Both the position numbers and the translations under genes were made by a program. The notes under the pieces are model-generated. The model did not search any database, had not been told where the DNA came from, and was given only the letters and a program-made list of their open reading frames with translations. From the NCBI GenBank assembly GCA_004144185.1, contig SEFP01000002.1, positions 1 to 64,000 of the forward strand: 64,000 nucleotides of DNA. Direction: 5' to 3'. Numbering within the stretch: position 1 is the stretch's first letter; every line of letters starts with the position of its first letter. Source of the DNA: Sphingobacteriales bacterium (lineage in GTDB: Bacteria; Bacteroidota; Bacteroidia; Chitinophagales; Chitinophagaceae). This document shows positions 17,909 through 25,979 of this stretch, in pieces.

Positions 17909-19270
17909 TTATGACTTCTGTGTTGGCTGATTGGGTTTAAAAAGGAGCTTTAAAACCGTTGTGGTACTATCTCGCACCTTAAACCGCTCATCGATGCGCA
18001 ACCCGGCGACCCAGGCAATCCGCTTTCCGGATTCGACCACCCAGAGGTGTTCTTTCTGAGCAATGGATAGCTTTTGATCAATCAGAAAACGGGCCACTTT
18101 TTTCTTTTTCCGGTTCATTCCCAGCGGATAGAAATAATCGCCCGCCTTCCAGCGCCGGACCACCAGCGGCCATTCCAGTTGGCTCGCGTCCAGCAAGGCC
18201 TCCGTTGCAGGTCCGACAGGTGAATCCGGTACCGGCATTTCTGCCAGTGTCAGCGTTCCGCCCGTAAAGCCAAGCGTTTGAATCTCCCGTTCGATCAGAT
18301 AGAAATCGGCAGCTAGTACCCCTTCATTCCGGGCGGTCAGCACCAGAAAATTACGGTGTCGGAGCAGTCGATGCGTTTCACTGTCGAGATACTGGCCTGG
18401 CTGTGCGTTCATCAGCTTTTTGATTTCCGGAATGGTAGCGCCTGTAAATCCAAAGGGTCGAAGCAGCTCGTACAGCAGCGCATCGGCGCTTTCGGTTTTT
18501 TGCCACAGCCGGATAGGTAGGTAGTGATCTGCCCCACGCACGTCCATCAGTTTTTTGCGCAACCGGGCGATTGATTTTTCATACAGCGGTTCGGCAGCAG
18601 CAACGCGGGCAGCCGTTTCGGCGATCGCTCTCAGCGCGTGTGGATACTGCGCTTCGATCGCAGGCAGAATCTGATGGCGGAGGGCATTCCGGCTGTAATC
18701 GTTTCCGGCGTTGGAGGCATCTTCCCGATAGTCGATTTTTAGTTCCGCAGCATAGGCCTGAAGGTCTTTTTTGCCGGCAAATAACAGCGGACGAATGATT
18801 TTCCCCTGACGGGGCCGAATGCCGTGCAGCCCCCGGATGCCGGTCCCGCGAAACAGGTTCATTAAAAGCGTTTCCGCACTGTCATCTGCATGATGCGCGG
18901 TGGCAATGGCGGCAAACGAATGATCCTTCCGGATTTGCTCAAACCACTCGTATCGCAATCGACGGGCCGTTTCCTGGATGCCGCCCCCACCCTGTTCCAG
19001 TTCAGCCAGCGTGTCAAAATCTTTCCGGAAACAGGCAATGTTCCGTTCGGCAGCCCAGGCTTCTACAAAAGCGGCATCCTCATCGCTGGCCGATCCTCTG
19101 AGTCTGAAGTTGCAGTGTGCAATTGCAAACCGGTATCCGAGCTGATGCAGCAGCGTAACCAGTACCATCGAATCGACGCCACCACTGGCTGCCACCAGCA
19201 CCGGCCGGGACCGATCGATGCGAATCTGTTCGTTCCAGTAGGGATTGAATTGCTTTTGAAGCGGCTGCAT
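17909..19270 (-). CDS. tilS: tRNA(Ile)-lysidine synthetase
   Basis: A 453-residue TilS, which modifies the anticodon C34 of tRNA-Ile(CAU) to lysidine so that it reads AUA. The N-terminal PP-loop ATPase motif VLVAASGGVDSMVLVTLL is clear, followed by AHCNFRLRGSASDEDA and TAHHADDSAETLLMNLFRGTG. The C-terminal TilS domain contains WKAGDYFYPLGMNRKKKKVARFL split across about residues 380-410. The start at 19270 directly abuts the stop of the upstream TPR gene, so they are probably translated together. Confidence 0.95.
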   Translation of the reverse strand: MQPLQKQFNPYWNEQIRIDRSRPVLVAASGGVDSMVLVTLLHQLGYRFAIAHCNFRLRGSASDEDAAFVEAWAAERNIACFRKDFDTLAELEQGGGGIQETARRLRYEWFEQIRKDHSFAAIATAHHADDSAETLLMNLFRGTGIRGLHGIRPRQGKIIRPLLFAGKKDLQAYAAELKIDYREDASNAGNDYSRNALRHQILPAIEAQYPHALRAIAETAARVAAAEPLYEKSIARLRKKLMDVRGADHYLPIRLWQKTESADALLYELLRPFGFTGATIPEIKKLMNAQPGQYLDSETHRLLRHRNFLVLTARNEGVLAADFYLIEREIQTLGFTGGTLTLAEMPVPDSPVGPATEALLDASQLEWPLVVRRWKAGDYFYPLGMNRKKKKVARFLIDQKLSIAQKEHLWVVESGKRIAWVAGLRIDERFKVRDSTTTVLKLLFKPNQPTQKS

Positions 19271-19636
19271 TTAATAATCCAGGATTTCGTCGAGTGCCCC
19301 GCGCAACTCATTAAACGAGTGCATGTCGCCTGCAGCTTTGGCCGCCTGAAGACCTTCTTCGAAGATAGTTGCAGCGGCTTCCGGAACGCCCTGACGCTCA
19401 AGTAGCTTACCCAGATGGTAGTACGTAGCCACATACTGTGGGGCTACCTGCCGGGTTTTTTCGAACAACGTATGGGCCTGCGTATCGTCGCCTTCTTTGA
19501 TCCATTCCAGGGCCAGCGCATGATTCAGAAACGGATCGTCGGGCGTAGCCTTGAGGAAATCGAGCAGTCGGGGGATGCGGGGATTGGTCACAGCCGCAAA
19601 AATAAGCCGTAGAGAAACGCCCCTGATTGAAGACAT
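19271..19636 (-). CDS. Small TPR-like protein
   Basis: A 121-residue helical protein with tetratricopeptide-like repeats: PFLNHALALEWIKEGDDTQA, then AHTLFEKTRQVAPQYVATYY and HLGKLLERQGVPEAAATIFE. It has no signal peptide and probably mediates protein contacts in the cytoplasm. The first residues before about 18 are less regular, so the true start may be slightly later. It directly precedes tilS with no gap and lies after the terminator of the PNGase-like gene. Confidence 0.75.
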   Translation of the reverse strand: MSSIRGVSLRLIFAAVTNPRIPRLLDFLKATPDDPFLNHALALEWIKEGDDTQAHTLFEKTRQVAPQYVATYYHLGKLLERQGVPEAAATIFEEGLQAAKAAGDMHSFNELRGALDEILDY

Positions 19637-19642
19637 CCATCA

Positions 19643-19680
19643 AAAAAGCGGCTGCCGAAAGATATTCAGCAACCGCTTTT
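19643..19680 (-). terminator. Terminator after the PNGase F-like gene
   Basis: Stem AAAAGCGG / CCGCTTTT with further partial pairing inside (TGC / GCA), ending in T on the minus strand. Confidence 0.65.
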
Positions 19681-19697
19681 CCGGAATAGTATCTTGT

Positions 19698-21689
19698 TTA
19701 TTTGGTAATCGTCACGCGTTGCACCAATTGGTTGCCATTGGATTCGACATAACGCACCTGGTAAATGCCGGCAGCCAGTTGGCCGACCGGAATCTGCTGG
19801 GTGTTGGCCAGCATTGGCATCTTAGCCACGACCCGGCCAGTAGCGTCCGTTAGCTCTACCATACCTTTTACAACAGCCTGCCCTTCTACCGATACGGTGA
19901 GAGCAGTAATGGCCGGATTGGGGAATACACGCAGAGATCTGTCGCTTCCGGAAACGGTGTTGATACCCTGTGAGGTTCCGGCAGCACTAAAAGCTTCTGT
20001 AAAACCACAGCCAAAGTCGCTTTCATAAGTGCCGCCATAGGCCATTGCTTTCAGGGTAACCGGGAATCCATTGGTAGCATTTTTGATGCGCAGATAGCCG
20101 GAAGAAATACCAATCTGTGGATTGCCTACATACACCCACCAGTTAAGACCGTCACAGGATTCATCGGTCATCCGGAAGGTATACATGCCTCCGTCGGTCA
20201 ACCGGACAGTATCCCGGATAACGGTATTGATTGCTGCCCCTGAACGGGAAGCGACAACAGCGCCGGTGCTGTTGCGAATCTCCCAGCTGGTTTCGCTTGG
20301 CCCCTGATTTAAGGCACCGCCAACACCTTGGTTGTTGGTTTTCATTTCGACCACGATCACATTCGGCCATTTAGGCGTAATGGCAAAGGTGGAGCGCAGG
20401 GTATCATTGGTACGATCTACATCTGCCGAGCCGTTTACACTCGCAATACGGGCTACAAAACGGTAGTTTCCGATCAGACCCCGCAGCGACAGGTTTTTCA
20501 ACGCCGGTACTTCCGGAAGTTCCAGTGTATCCTCCGTGCCGGATGCCAGTGAACCGGTCCAGTTATAGGTTACCATAGTAGAATCCTGCACACCATAAAC
20601 GAGCTGCATGGCTGTAATAGTCGATGCACCGGTATTGCGCACCTTGATCATCGGCTTTCCGCTGGTTGGGTTGGACCGTACATAGCCCTCGTAGGTCGTA
20701 GGGGTGTAAATCTCTTCCATAGAAGCGTCCGTTGTTTTGTTCATACCGCCATAGTAAATGGCATTTGCCTGAATGTTGTAGGAACCCAGGCTGCCACTAC
20801 CCGTATACGGATCAAATACCATTTCAGCAGTATAGGGAGCACCACTACTCACGCCGGTAAGCGGATGCATCAGCGGATAGACCGGGGCGCCAGGACACCA
20901 GTTGGCTCGGTCGTAGATCCAGGTACCTCCTTGTGGATAGACATCATTGGAGCCACAGTCGGCCCGCCATACCGGTACAGTTGCAATGGAGCTGCCGTTG
21001 ACCTTAGCAGTATAGTTGTGAGACGCAAATTCGCAGCAGCCATTGGCATCAGAGCCGTGTCCGGTAATCAGCACTTTCATAGCTGCCGACTGGGTACCGG
21101 AAGGCGCGGTGCGGGTCTGAGGAGTCAGGTAATTGTTGATCGGATCGGCGCTGTTGCCGTACGTACGACTTGCCGTCCAGAGTTTGGATACCCCCAGGAC
21201 GGTGCGCTCTGGCGTGCCTTCGATAAAGGAAAACTTCACATCTCCGGTAAAGCCCCAGGAGTAGCCTGAATAGAAAATCCGGAAGGTAGTGCTGCCACGG
21301 AGCATCGGTGCATAATCGGTTACGTCAAAAACATAACGGTGCGTCCAGTTGGTTGGGAAGCGCCATACACCGGTATTGGCATACGGAGTGATGAAGCGGG
21401 ACAGCTCTATGGTATCGCCGCCGGGCGTCATCAGTACATTGTGCACATCGTAATCCCACTGGTGACAGTACTGACTTCCGGCAGGGCAGTTGTAGGTGCC
21501 GAGCGTAAACGTCATGTAGATCTTCCGGTAGGTCGTATTTCCGGATGGGAACGCCACGGGAAGGTCATATGCCCCATAGTGATCGAGCTGCAGGGTATCC
21601 TGTGCCTGTACGACAGTGGTATCGCCTGGAGCCGCAAATGCGCCGGTGCTGCTGAGCAGCAATGCAATAGCGTAAAAAAGGTTCTTCAT
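19698..21689 (-). CDS. PNGase F-like secreted protein with T9SS sorting domain
   Basis: A 663-residue secreted protein. After a signal peptide (YAIALLLSSTGAFA) come two domains like peptide-N-glycosidase F. The N-terminal one has LGTYNCPAGSQYCHQWDYDV, containing the Asp that aligns with PNGase F D60, and LSRFITPYANTG. The second has GHGSDANGCCEFASHNY and YPQGGTWIYDRANWCPG, strong family signatures. A middle Ig-like or beta region follows, then a C-terminal type IX sorting domain (about 585-663: LRVFPNPAITALTVSVEG ... AAGIYQVRYVES). PNGase F removes N-glycans from proteins. By hand alignment the position of catalytic E118 reads as Ser or Gly (IFYSGYS), so activity is uncertain. Confidence 0.85.
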   Translation of the reverse strand: MKNLFYAIALLLSSTGAFAAPGDTTVVQAQDTLQLDHYGAYDLPVAFPSGNTTYRKIYMTFTLGTYNCPAGSQYCHQWDYDVHNVLMTPGGDTIELSRFITPYANTGVWRFPTNWTHRYVFDVTDYAPMLRGSTTFRIFYSGYSWGFTGDVKFSFIEGTPERTVLGVSKLWTASRTYGNSADPINNYLTPQTRTAPSGTQSAAMKVLITGHGSDANGCCEFASHNYTAKVNGSSIATVPVWRADCGSNDVYPQGGTWIYDRANWCPGAPVYPLMHPLTGVSSGAPYTAEMVFDPYTGSGSLGSYNIQANAIYYGGMNKTTDASMEEIYTPTTYEGYVRSNPTSGKPMIKVRNTGASTITAMQLVYGVQDSTMVTYNWTGSLASGTEDTLELPEVPALKNLSLRGLIGNYRFVARIASVNGSADVDRTNDTLRSTFAITPKWPNVIVVEMKTNNQGVGGALNQGPSETSWEIRNSTGAVVASRSGAAINTVIRDTVRLTDGGMYTFRMTDESCDGLNWWVYVGNPQIGISSGYLRIKNATNGFPVTLKAMAYGGTYESDFGCGFTEAFSAAGTSQGINTVSGSDRSLRVFPNPAITALTVSVEGQAVVKGMVELTDATGRVVAKMPMLANTQQIPVGQLAAGIYQVRYVESNGNQLVQRVTITK

Positions 21690-21706
21690 ATAGATTTTAT
21701 AGCCTT

Positions 21707-21714
21707 TAAAGGTA
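21707..21714 (-). promoter_or_regulatory. Probable -7 element before the PNGase F-like gene
   Basis: Minus-strand TACCTTTA, one mismatch to consensus, 17 bases before the ATG at 21689. Confidence 0.45.
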
Positions 21715-21764
21715 AGATTTTCCCAAGTTCTTTTTCCGGAAATGTGCCTCCCGGAACCAAGCCG

Positions 21765-21772
21765 TACCTTTG
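21765..21772 (+). promoter_or_regulatory. -7 promoter element before der
   Basis: TACCTTTG, perfect consensus, with a predicted leader of about 26 nt. Confidence 0.65.
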
Positions 21773-21802
21773 CACACTTTTTTGCTGTAACGCTTTCCCG
21801 TC

Positions 21803-23260
21803 ATGTCTTCATTTACTATCGCCATCGTAGGCCGTCCCAACGTAGGTAAGTCTACTTTATTTAACCGTTTGCTGGAGCAACGCAAGGCCATCGTGGATGA
21901 TCTCTCCGGCGTAACGCGCGACCGGCAGTATGGCATTGCCGACTGGAACGGCCGTTCCTTTAACGTGATTGACACGGGCGGCTTTGTTGTCGGCTCTGAC
22001 GATGTCTTTGAAATCGAAATCCGCAAGCAGGTAGAGATTGCGCTCGAAGAAGCCAATCTGTTGCTGTTTGTAACCGATACGACTACCGGCATTACCGATC
22101 AGGATGCCGATTTTACAGAAGTGCTGCGCCGGGGTAAAAAACCGGTGTTACTGGTGGTCAACAAGGTTGACAACAGCGAGCGGATGCTCGATGCCACCGA
22201 GTTTTATGCGCTGGGCTTCGACCAGCTGTTTATGGTATCGTCGATCTCCGGAAGCGGCACCGGCGAGTTGCTGGATGCCATCACGTCGCATATTACCGAC
22301 GAGTACGAAGCTGCCATTCCGATTCACAACCGCAGAAAAATAGCGCCTGAAAATCAGGAACTGGATATCGACATCGAAGATCCCAACTTTGACGCCGAGG
22401 CCTATGCCGAGAAATTTGACGAAACGGTTTTTGACGCCGACGATGACTCCGAGGAGGAAGAACTGGAAGTGCTGCCCAAAATTGCCATTATCGGTCAGCC
22501 CAATGCCGGAAAAAGCACCTTGCTGAACGCGCTGATCGGTCAGGAGCGCACCATCGTCAGCGATGTGGCGGGCACTACCCGCGACTCGATTCACACCCGC
22601 TACAACCTGTTTGGAAAAGATTTCGTGCTGATTGATACGGCCGGGCTGCGGAAGAAAAAAAACGTTCACGAAGACCTGGAGTTTTACTCCGTTATCCGCG
22701 CCATCAAAGCGATGGATGAAGCCGATGTCTGTATGCTGCTAATTGATGCAACCAAAGGCGTCACGATGCAGGACATCAACATTTTCTCGCTGGCGGCCCG
22801 GAAAGGGAAAGGCATCGTGGTGCTGGTCAACAAGTGGGATCTGGTGGAAAACAAGGAAACCAATACCCCGCGCGACTACGAACGGGCATTGAAGCAGCGC
22901 TTGGCGCCGTTTACCGACGTACCGGTGGTATTCGTTTCAGCAACCGAGAAGACCCGTATTTTCCGGGGCATGGAAGCGGCTATCAAAGTGTTTGAAAACC
23001 GCCAGCGGAAGGTTTCCACATCGAAGCTCAACGAGGTCATGCTGAAGGAAATCAATCACTATGCACCACCAATGTCGCGGGGGATGCATGTGCGGATCAA
23101 ATTTTGCCGCCAGCTGCCTACGTATAGTCCGGCGTTTGCCTTTTTCGCTAACCATCCAGAAGCCGTTAAAGAGCCGTACCGCAATTTCCTGGAAAACAAG
23201 CTGCGTGAACATTTCGACTTCTCGGGCGTTCCGTTGCGGATTTTCTTCCGGAAAAAATAG
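21803..23260 (+). CDS. der: Ribosome-assembly GTPase Der (EngA)
   Basis: A 485-residue double GTPase needed for 50S ribosome assembly. First G domain: IVGRPNVGKSTLFNRLL, then DTGG and NKVD. Second G domain: IIGQPNAGKSTLLNALIG, DTAG and NKWD. A C-terminal KH-like domain follows (SKLNEVMLKEINHYAPPMSR). The protein is longer than usual because the linker between the two G domains (about residues 180-222) holds an extra run rich in Asp and Glu (for example DIDIEDPNFDAEAYAEKFDE and DADDDSEEEELE). Confidence 0.96.
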   Translation: MSSFTIAIVGRPNVGKSTLFNRLLEQRKAIVDDLSGVTRDRQYGIADWNGRSFNVIDTGGFVVGSDDVFEIEIRKQVEIALEEANLLLFVTDTTTGITDQDADFTEVLRRGKKPVLLVVNKVDNSERMLDATEFYALGFDQLFMVSSISGSGTGELLDAITSHITDEYEAAIPIHNRRKIAPENQELDIDIEDPNFDAEAYAEKFDETVFDADDDSEEEELEVLPKIAIIGQPNAGKSTLLNALIGQERTIVSDVAGTTRDSIHTRYNLFGKDFVLIDTAGLRKKKNVHEDLEFYSVIRAIKAMDEADVCMLLIDATKGVTMQDINIFSLAARKGKGIVVLVNKWDLVENKETNTPRDYERALKQRLAPFTDVPVVFVSATEKTRIFRGMEAAIKVFENRQRKVSTSKLNEVMLKEINHYAPPMSRGMHVRIKFCRQLPTYSPAFAFFANHPEAVKEPYRNFLENKLREHFDFSGVPLRIFFRKK

Positions 23261-23299
23261 CGGGCGTTCAGGTCAGCTGTTCCGGGATCCGAAATGCTG

Positions 23300-23307
23300 T
23301 AAATTTG
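23300..23307 (+). promoter_or_regulatory. -7 promoter element before the UPF0175 gene
   Basis: TAAATTTG, perfect consensus, four bases before the ATG at 23312. Predicts a leaderless transcript. Confidence 0.65.
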
Positions 23308-23311
23308 TTTT

Positions 23312-23539
23312 ATGAAATCGGTGACGTTGAAGCTTCCGGAAATGCTGGAAATGGGGAATGATGAACTTGCGATGGTTATGGCTGCGCGACTTTATGAACT
23401 GGGGAAAGTATCCTTAGGTCAGGGTGCCGATATTGCCGGAGTTTCCAAACGAACCTTTGCAGAGCTTTTAGGTAAGTACAACGTCTCCATATTCAATTAT
23501 CCTTCCTCTGACCTATCGCGGGATGTTGCCAACGCCTAA
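23312..23539 (+). CDS. UPF0175 family protein, likely antitoxin
   Basis: A 75-residue protein of the UPF0175 type. It has the N-terminal SVTLKLPEMLEMG strand and then AARLYELGKVSLGQGADIAG and VSKRTFAELLGKYNVSIFNY, the helix-turn-helix-like core of the family. Its end overlaps the next gene by 17 bp. UPF0175 genes commonly pair with DUF3368 genes, which are PIN-domain-like. It probably binds DNA and neutralises the partner (family-level inference). Confidence 0.88.
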   Translation: MKSVTLKLPEMLEMGNDELAMVMAARLYELGKVSLGQGADIAGVSKRTFAELLGKYNVSIFNYPSSDLSRDVANA

Positions 23540-23987
23540 AACCATCATCGCAGATACTAGCTGTTTTATCATCCTGACCAATATAGGCGAGCTTCAACTG
23601 TTGCAACAGGTGTATGGTACGGTGGTAACTACCCCGGAAATTGCAGCTGAGTTTGGCCTTGAACTTCCGGACTGGGTAACTATTGAAGCGGTACAGGATA
23701 TCTTGCGACAGCAGTTACTGGAGCTGCAGGTTGACAAAGGTGAAGCAAGTGCCTTATCGCTGGCATTAGAGAAACCCAATTGCAGGATTATCCTCGACGA
23801 CTACCGGGCCCGGAGAGCCGCAGAGGCCCTTCATCTTGAATACACCGGAACATTAGGTGTACTGGTACGGGCAAAGCTTGACGGCATTCTGAATTCCGTA
23901 AAACCCATTCTGGCAAAAATCAGGCAAACGAATTTCCGGATTTCAGACGCGATTGAACAGCAGCTTCTAAAGGAAGCCGGTGAATAG
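23523..23987 (+). CDS. DUF3368 PIN-like protein, likely toxin
   Basis: A 154-residue protein with the PIN-like fold pattern of DUF3368. The first acidic residue is in TIIADTSCFIIL, the conserved Glu in TPEIAAEFG, a third acidic position in DKGEASALSLALE and another in RIILDDYRARRAAEAL. The LEYTGTLGVLVRAK stretch near residue 110 is typical. PIN-domain toxins cut RNA; DUF3368 members are usually predicted to act the same way. It is translationally coupled to the upstream UPF0175 antitoxin. All acidic positions are present, so the toxin appears intact. Confidence 0.88.
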   Translation: MLPTPKTIIADTSCFIILTNIGELQLLQQVYGTVVTTPEIAAEFGLELPDWVTIEAVQDILRQQLLELQVDKGEASALSLALEKPNCRIILDDYRARRAAEALHLEYTGTLGVLVRAKLDGILNSVKPILAKIRQTNFRISDAIEQQLLKEAGE

Positions 23988-24057
23988 TGTACACTTCCGG
24001 AACCCCATTCAGCCCCAACCGCTTTCCATTTACTTCCCAGTACAGACGCATTCTACT

Positions 24058-25368
24058 TTGAAAAACAAGACGCTCAAAAAAGACAAGGTTAACATTATCA
24101 CCCTCGGCTGTTCCAAGAATCTGGTGGATTCGGAGGTGCTGAGCGGACAACTAGCAGCCAATGGCTTCCGGGTGAAGCATGAAAGTGAAAAGCTAAACCA
24201 CAACATCGTGGTGGTAAATACCTGCGGGTTTATCGACAAAGCCAAGGAAGAAAGTGTCAATACCATCTTGGATCAGGTAGCGCTAAAACAGGCCGGCCGG
24301 CTGGATAAGGTTTTTGTAACGGGTTGTCTTTCCGAGCGCTACCGGCAGGATCTGGCCAAAGAAATTCCGGAAGTCGACGCCTGGTTTGGCACGATGGAAC
24401 TGCCATTTATCCTGCAACAGTTCAACGCCGATTTCAAGAAAGAACTTCTCGGCGAGCGTTTGCTGGCTACCCCGAAGCACTATGCGTACCTAAAGATCTC
24501 AGAGGGCTGTAACCGGACCTGTTCCTTCTGCGCCATTCCGCTGATGCGGGGTAGCCATGTCAGCAAGACCATTGAAGCCATTGTTGCGGAAGCCGAAGGG
24601 CTGGTGCGGGGCGGCGTCAAGGAGATCATGCTGATTGCGCAGGAACTGACCTATTACGGACTGGATATTTACAAAAAACGGGCGCTTCCAGAACTGCTGG
24701 AGCGGCTCAGCGATGTGAAAGGGCTGGAATGGATCCGGCTGCATTACGCGTACCCCAGCAAGTTTCCACTGGACATTCTGGATGTGATGCGCGAGCGGCC
24801 CAATATCTGCAACTACCTCGATATGCCGTTGCAGCACGCTTCCGACAATATGCTCAAGGCGATGAACCGCCAGATCACCCAGGCCGAGATGCGGCAACTG
24901 GTGGCTCAGATCCGCGATAAGGTGCCGGGCATTGCGATCCGGACCACGCTGATTACCGGTTTTCCGGGCGAGACGCTGGAAGACGTGGAAAACCTGAAGC
25001 AGTTTCTGGAAGATATGCGCTTTGAGCGGGTGGGTATCTTTACCTACAGCCACGAGGAAAACACCTCAGCATACGGTCTGACAGATGATATTCCGGCGGA
25101 AGAAAAAGAGCGTCGTGCGCAGGACATTATGGAAACGCAAAGCGAGATTTCGTTTGAGAAAAACCAGGCGTTGGTAGGCCGTACGCTAAAGGTGCTGGTC
25201 GACAAGAAAGAAGCCTCGCGCTGGCTGGGCCGTACTGAGTACGACAGTGTAGAGGTCGACAACGAAGTCGTGATTCATGCCGACCGCGAACTGATCCCCG
25301 GCGAATTTGTCAACGTAAAAATCACCAAAGCGTACGACTACGATATCGAAGGAGAGGTGGTTGCATAG
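24058..25368 (+). CDS. rimO: Ribosomal protein S12 methylthiotransferase RimO
   Basis: A radical-SAM enzyme that adds a methylthio group to an Asp of ribosomal protein S12. The N-terminal UPF0004 domain has cluster cysteines in NIITLGCSKNLVDSEVL, NTCGFIDKAKEES and VTGCLSERYRQDL. The radical-SAM motif is CNRTCSFCAIPLMRG. A TRAM-like C-terminus follows (LKVLVDKKEASRWLGRTEYD). The start is placed at the TTG at 24058 (KNKTLKKDKVNIITLG) because homologues begin near there; an in-frame ATG at 23980 overlaps the toxin gene and is less likely. A TACTTTG sequence overlaps the TTG, so the promoter is unclear. Confidence 0.92.
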   Translation: MKNKTLKKDKVNIITLGCSKNLVDSEVLSGQLAANGFRVKHESEKLNHNIVVVNTCGFIDKAKEESVNTILDQVALKQAGRLDKVFVTGCLSERYRQDLAKEIPEVDAWFGTMELPFILQQFNADFKKELLGERLLATPKHYAYLKISEGCNRTCSFCAIPLMRGSHVSKTIEAIVAEAEGLVRGGVKEIMLIAQELTYYGLDIYKKRALPELLERLSDVKGLEWIRLHYAYPSKFPLDILDVMRERPNICNYLDMPLQHASDNMLKAMNRQITQAEMRQLVAQIRDKVPGIAIRTTLITGFPGETLEDVENLKQFLEDMRFERVGIFTYSHEENTSAYGLTDDIPAEEKERRAQDIMETQSEISFEKNQALVGRTLKVLVDKKEASRWLGRTEYDSVEVDNEVVIHADRELIPGEFVNVKITKAYDYDIEGEVVA

Positions 25369-25374
25369 CCGAAA

Positions 25375-25527
25375 ATGATGGGCGTATCCATTGAAGAGGT
25401 TTTGATGATTGCGTTTGGAGCCTTAATTGCATTAGGAGCCCTGCGGTATATCATACAACACTTGATGTATTTGATTCCGAGAGCTCATGCAAGGAACCAG
25501 AAATCTTTTCTAAGCTATAAGTTCTAG
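25375..25527 (+). CDS. Predicted 50-residue membrane protein
   Basis: Short ORF beginning with two tandem ATG codons. The protein has a hydrophobic stretch (VLMIAFGALIALGALRYIIQ) long enough to span the membrane, then a basic tail (PRAHARNQKSFLSYKF). It starts 6 bp after rimO and ends 6 bp before a second small membrane ORF. No homology is claimed. The stretch lacks any larger ORF, and the composition is more A+T-rich than the flanking genes. Confidence 0.4.
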   Translation: MMGVSIEEVLMIAFGALIALGALRYIIQHLMYLIPRAHARNQKSFLSYKF

Positions 25528-25533
25528 GTTGGA

Positions 25534-25677
25534 ATGCTTCTCGTTTTTGATGAAGCCGTGTCTCCAAAATTTGAGAACTTAAAATGGTGGCGCAATAAGA
25601 TTCTGGTTTGGGCGATGAGAATCTTAGGTGGCTGCACTATACTAGCATTCCTGAGCATTCCATTTCAATTCCAGTAA
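25534..25677 (+). CDS. Predicted 47-residue membrane protein
   Basis: Short ORF starting at ATG 25534. The N-terminal half is amphipathic (PKFENLKWWRNKILVWAM) and the C-terminal half hydrophobic (ILGGCTILAFLSIPF), consistent with one membrane helix. It follows the other small ORF by 6 bp and could be in the same transcript. No family recognised. Confidence 0.35.
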   Translation: MLLVFDEAVSPKFENLKWWRNKILVWAMRILGGCTILAFLSIPFQFQ

Positions 25678-25734
25678 AAGCTAGTTGAAGCGCAGAAGTA
25701 GAAGAGTATTCTTCCGGAATCTTTATTGAATGGA

Positions 25735-25905
25735 CTTCGACACGTCATTTGAGCCTATCGAAAACAGCCTGACAAGTTCCTTGTACAAAGCCCCAGCATT
25801 TGCTTTCTAAGCAGTGTCGCCTCTGAGCCTGTTGAAGGGCTATTAACCGTTCATATATGCTGGGGCTTTGACCTGTCGCCTGACGAAGAACAGCCTGATA
25901 AGTTG
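25735..25905. repeat. Intergenic repeat patch with long inverted repeat
   Basis: Gene-free region between the small ORFs and dprA. A perfect 14-base inverted repeat (CAAAGCCCCAGCAT at 25786-25799 and ATGCTGGGGCTTTG at 25857-25870) encloses a 57-base interior that contains a small hairpin (TGCTT TCT AAGCA at 25801-25813). Copies of a CCTGA(C/T)AAGTT(C/G)CTT motif lie on both sides. In the interior, TGTCGCC...GAGCCTGTTGAAGGGCT matches the reverse complement of the TTCGACAAGCTCAG repeat seen at 52.1-52.3 kb. Confidence 0.6.
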
Positions 25906-25979
25906 CTTACTCAATCCAGCGGTAGTTGAACTCTGGGTTAGGTAATGTTTGATTAGATTGCCAATAAGTATAGTGATCC

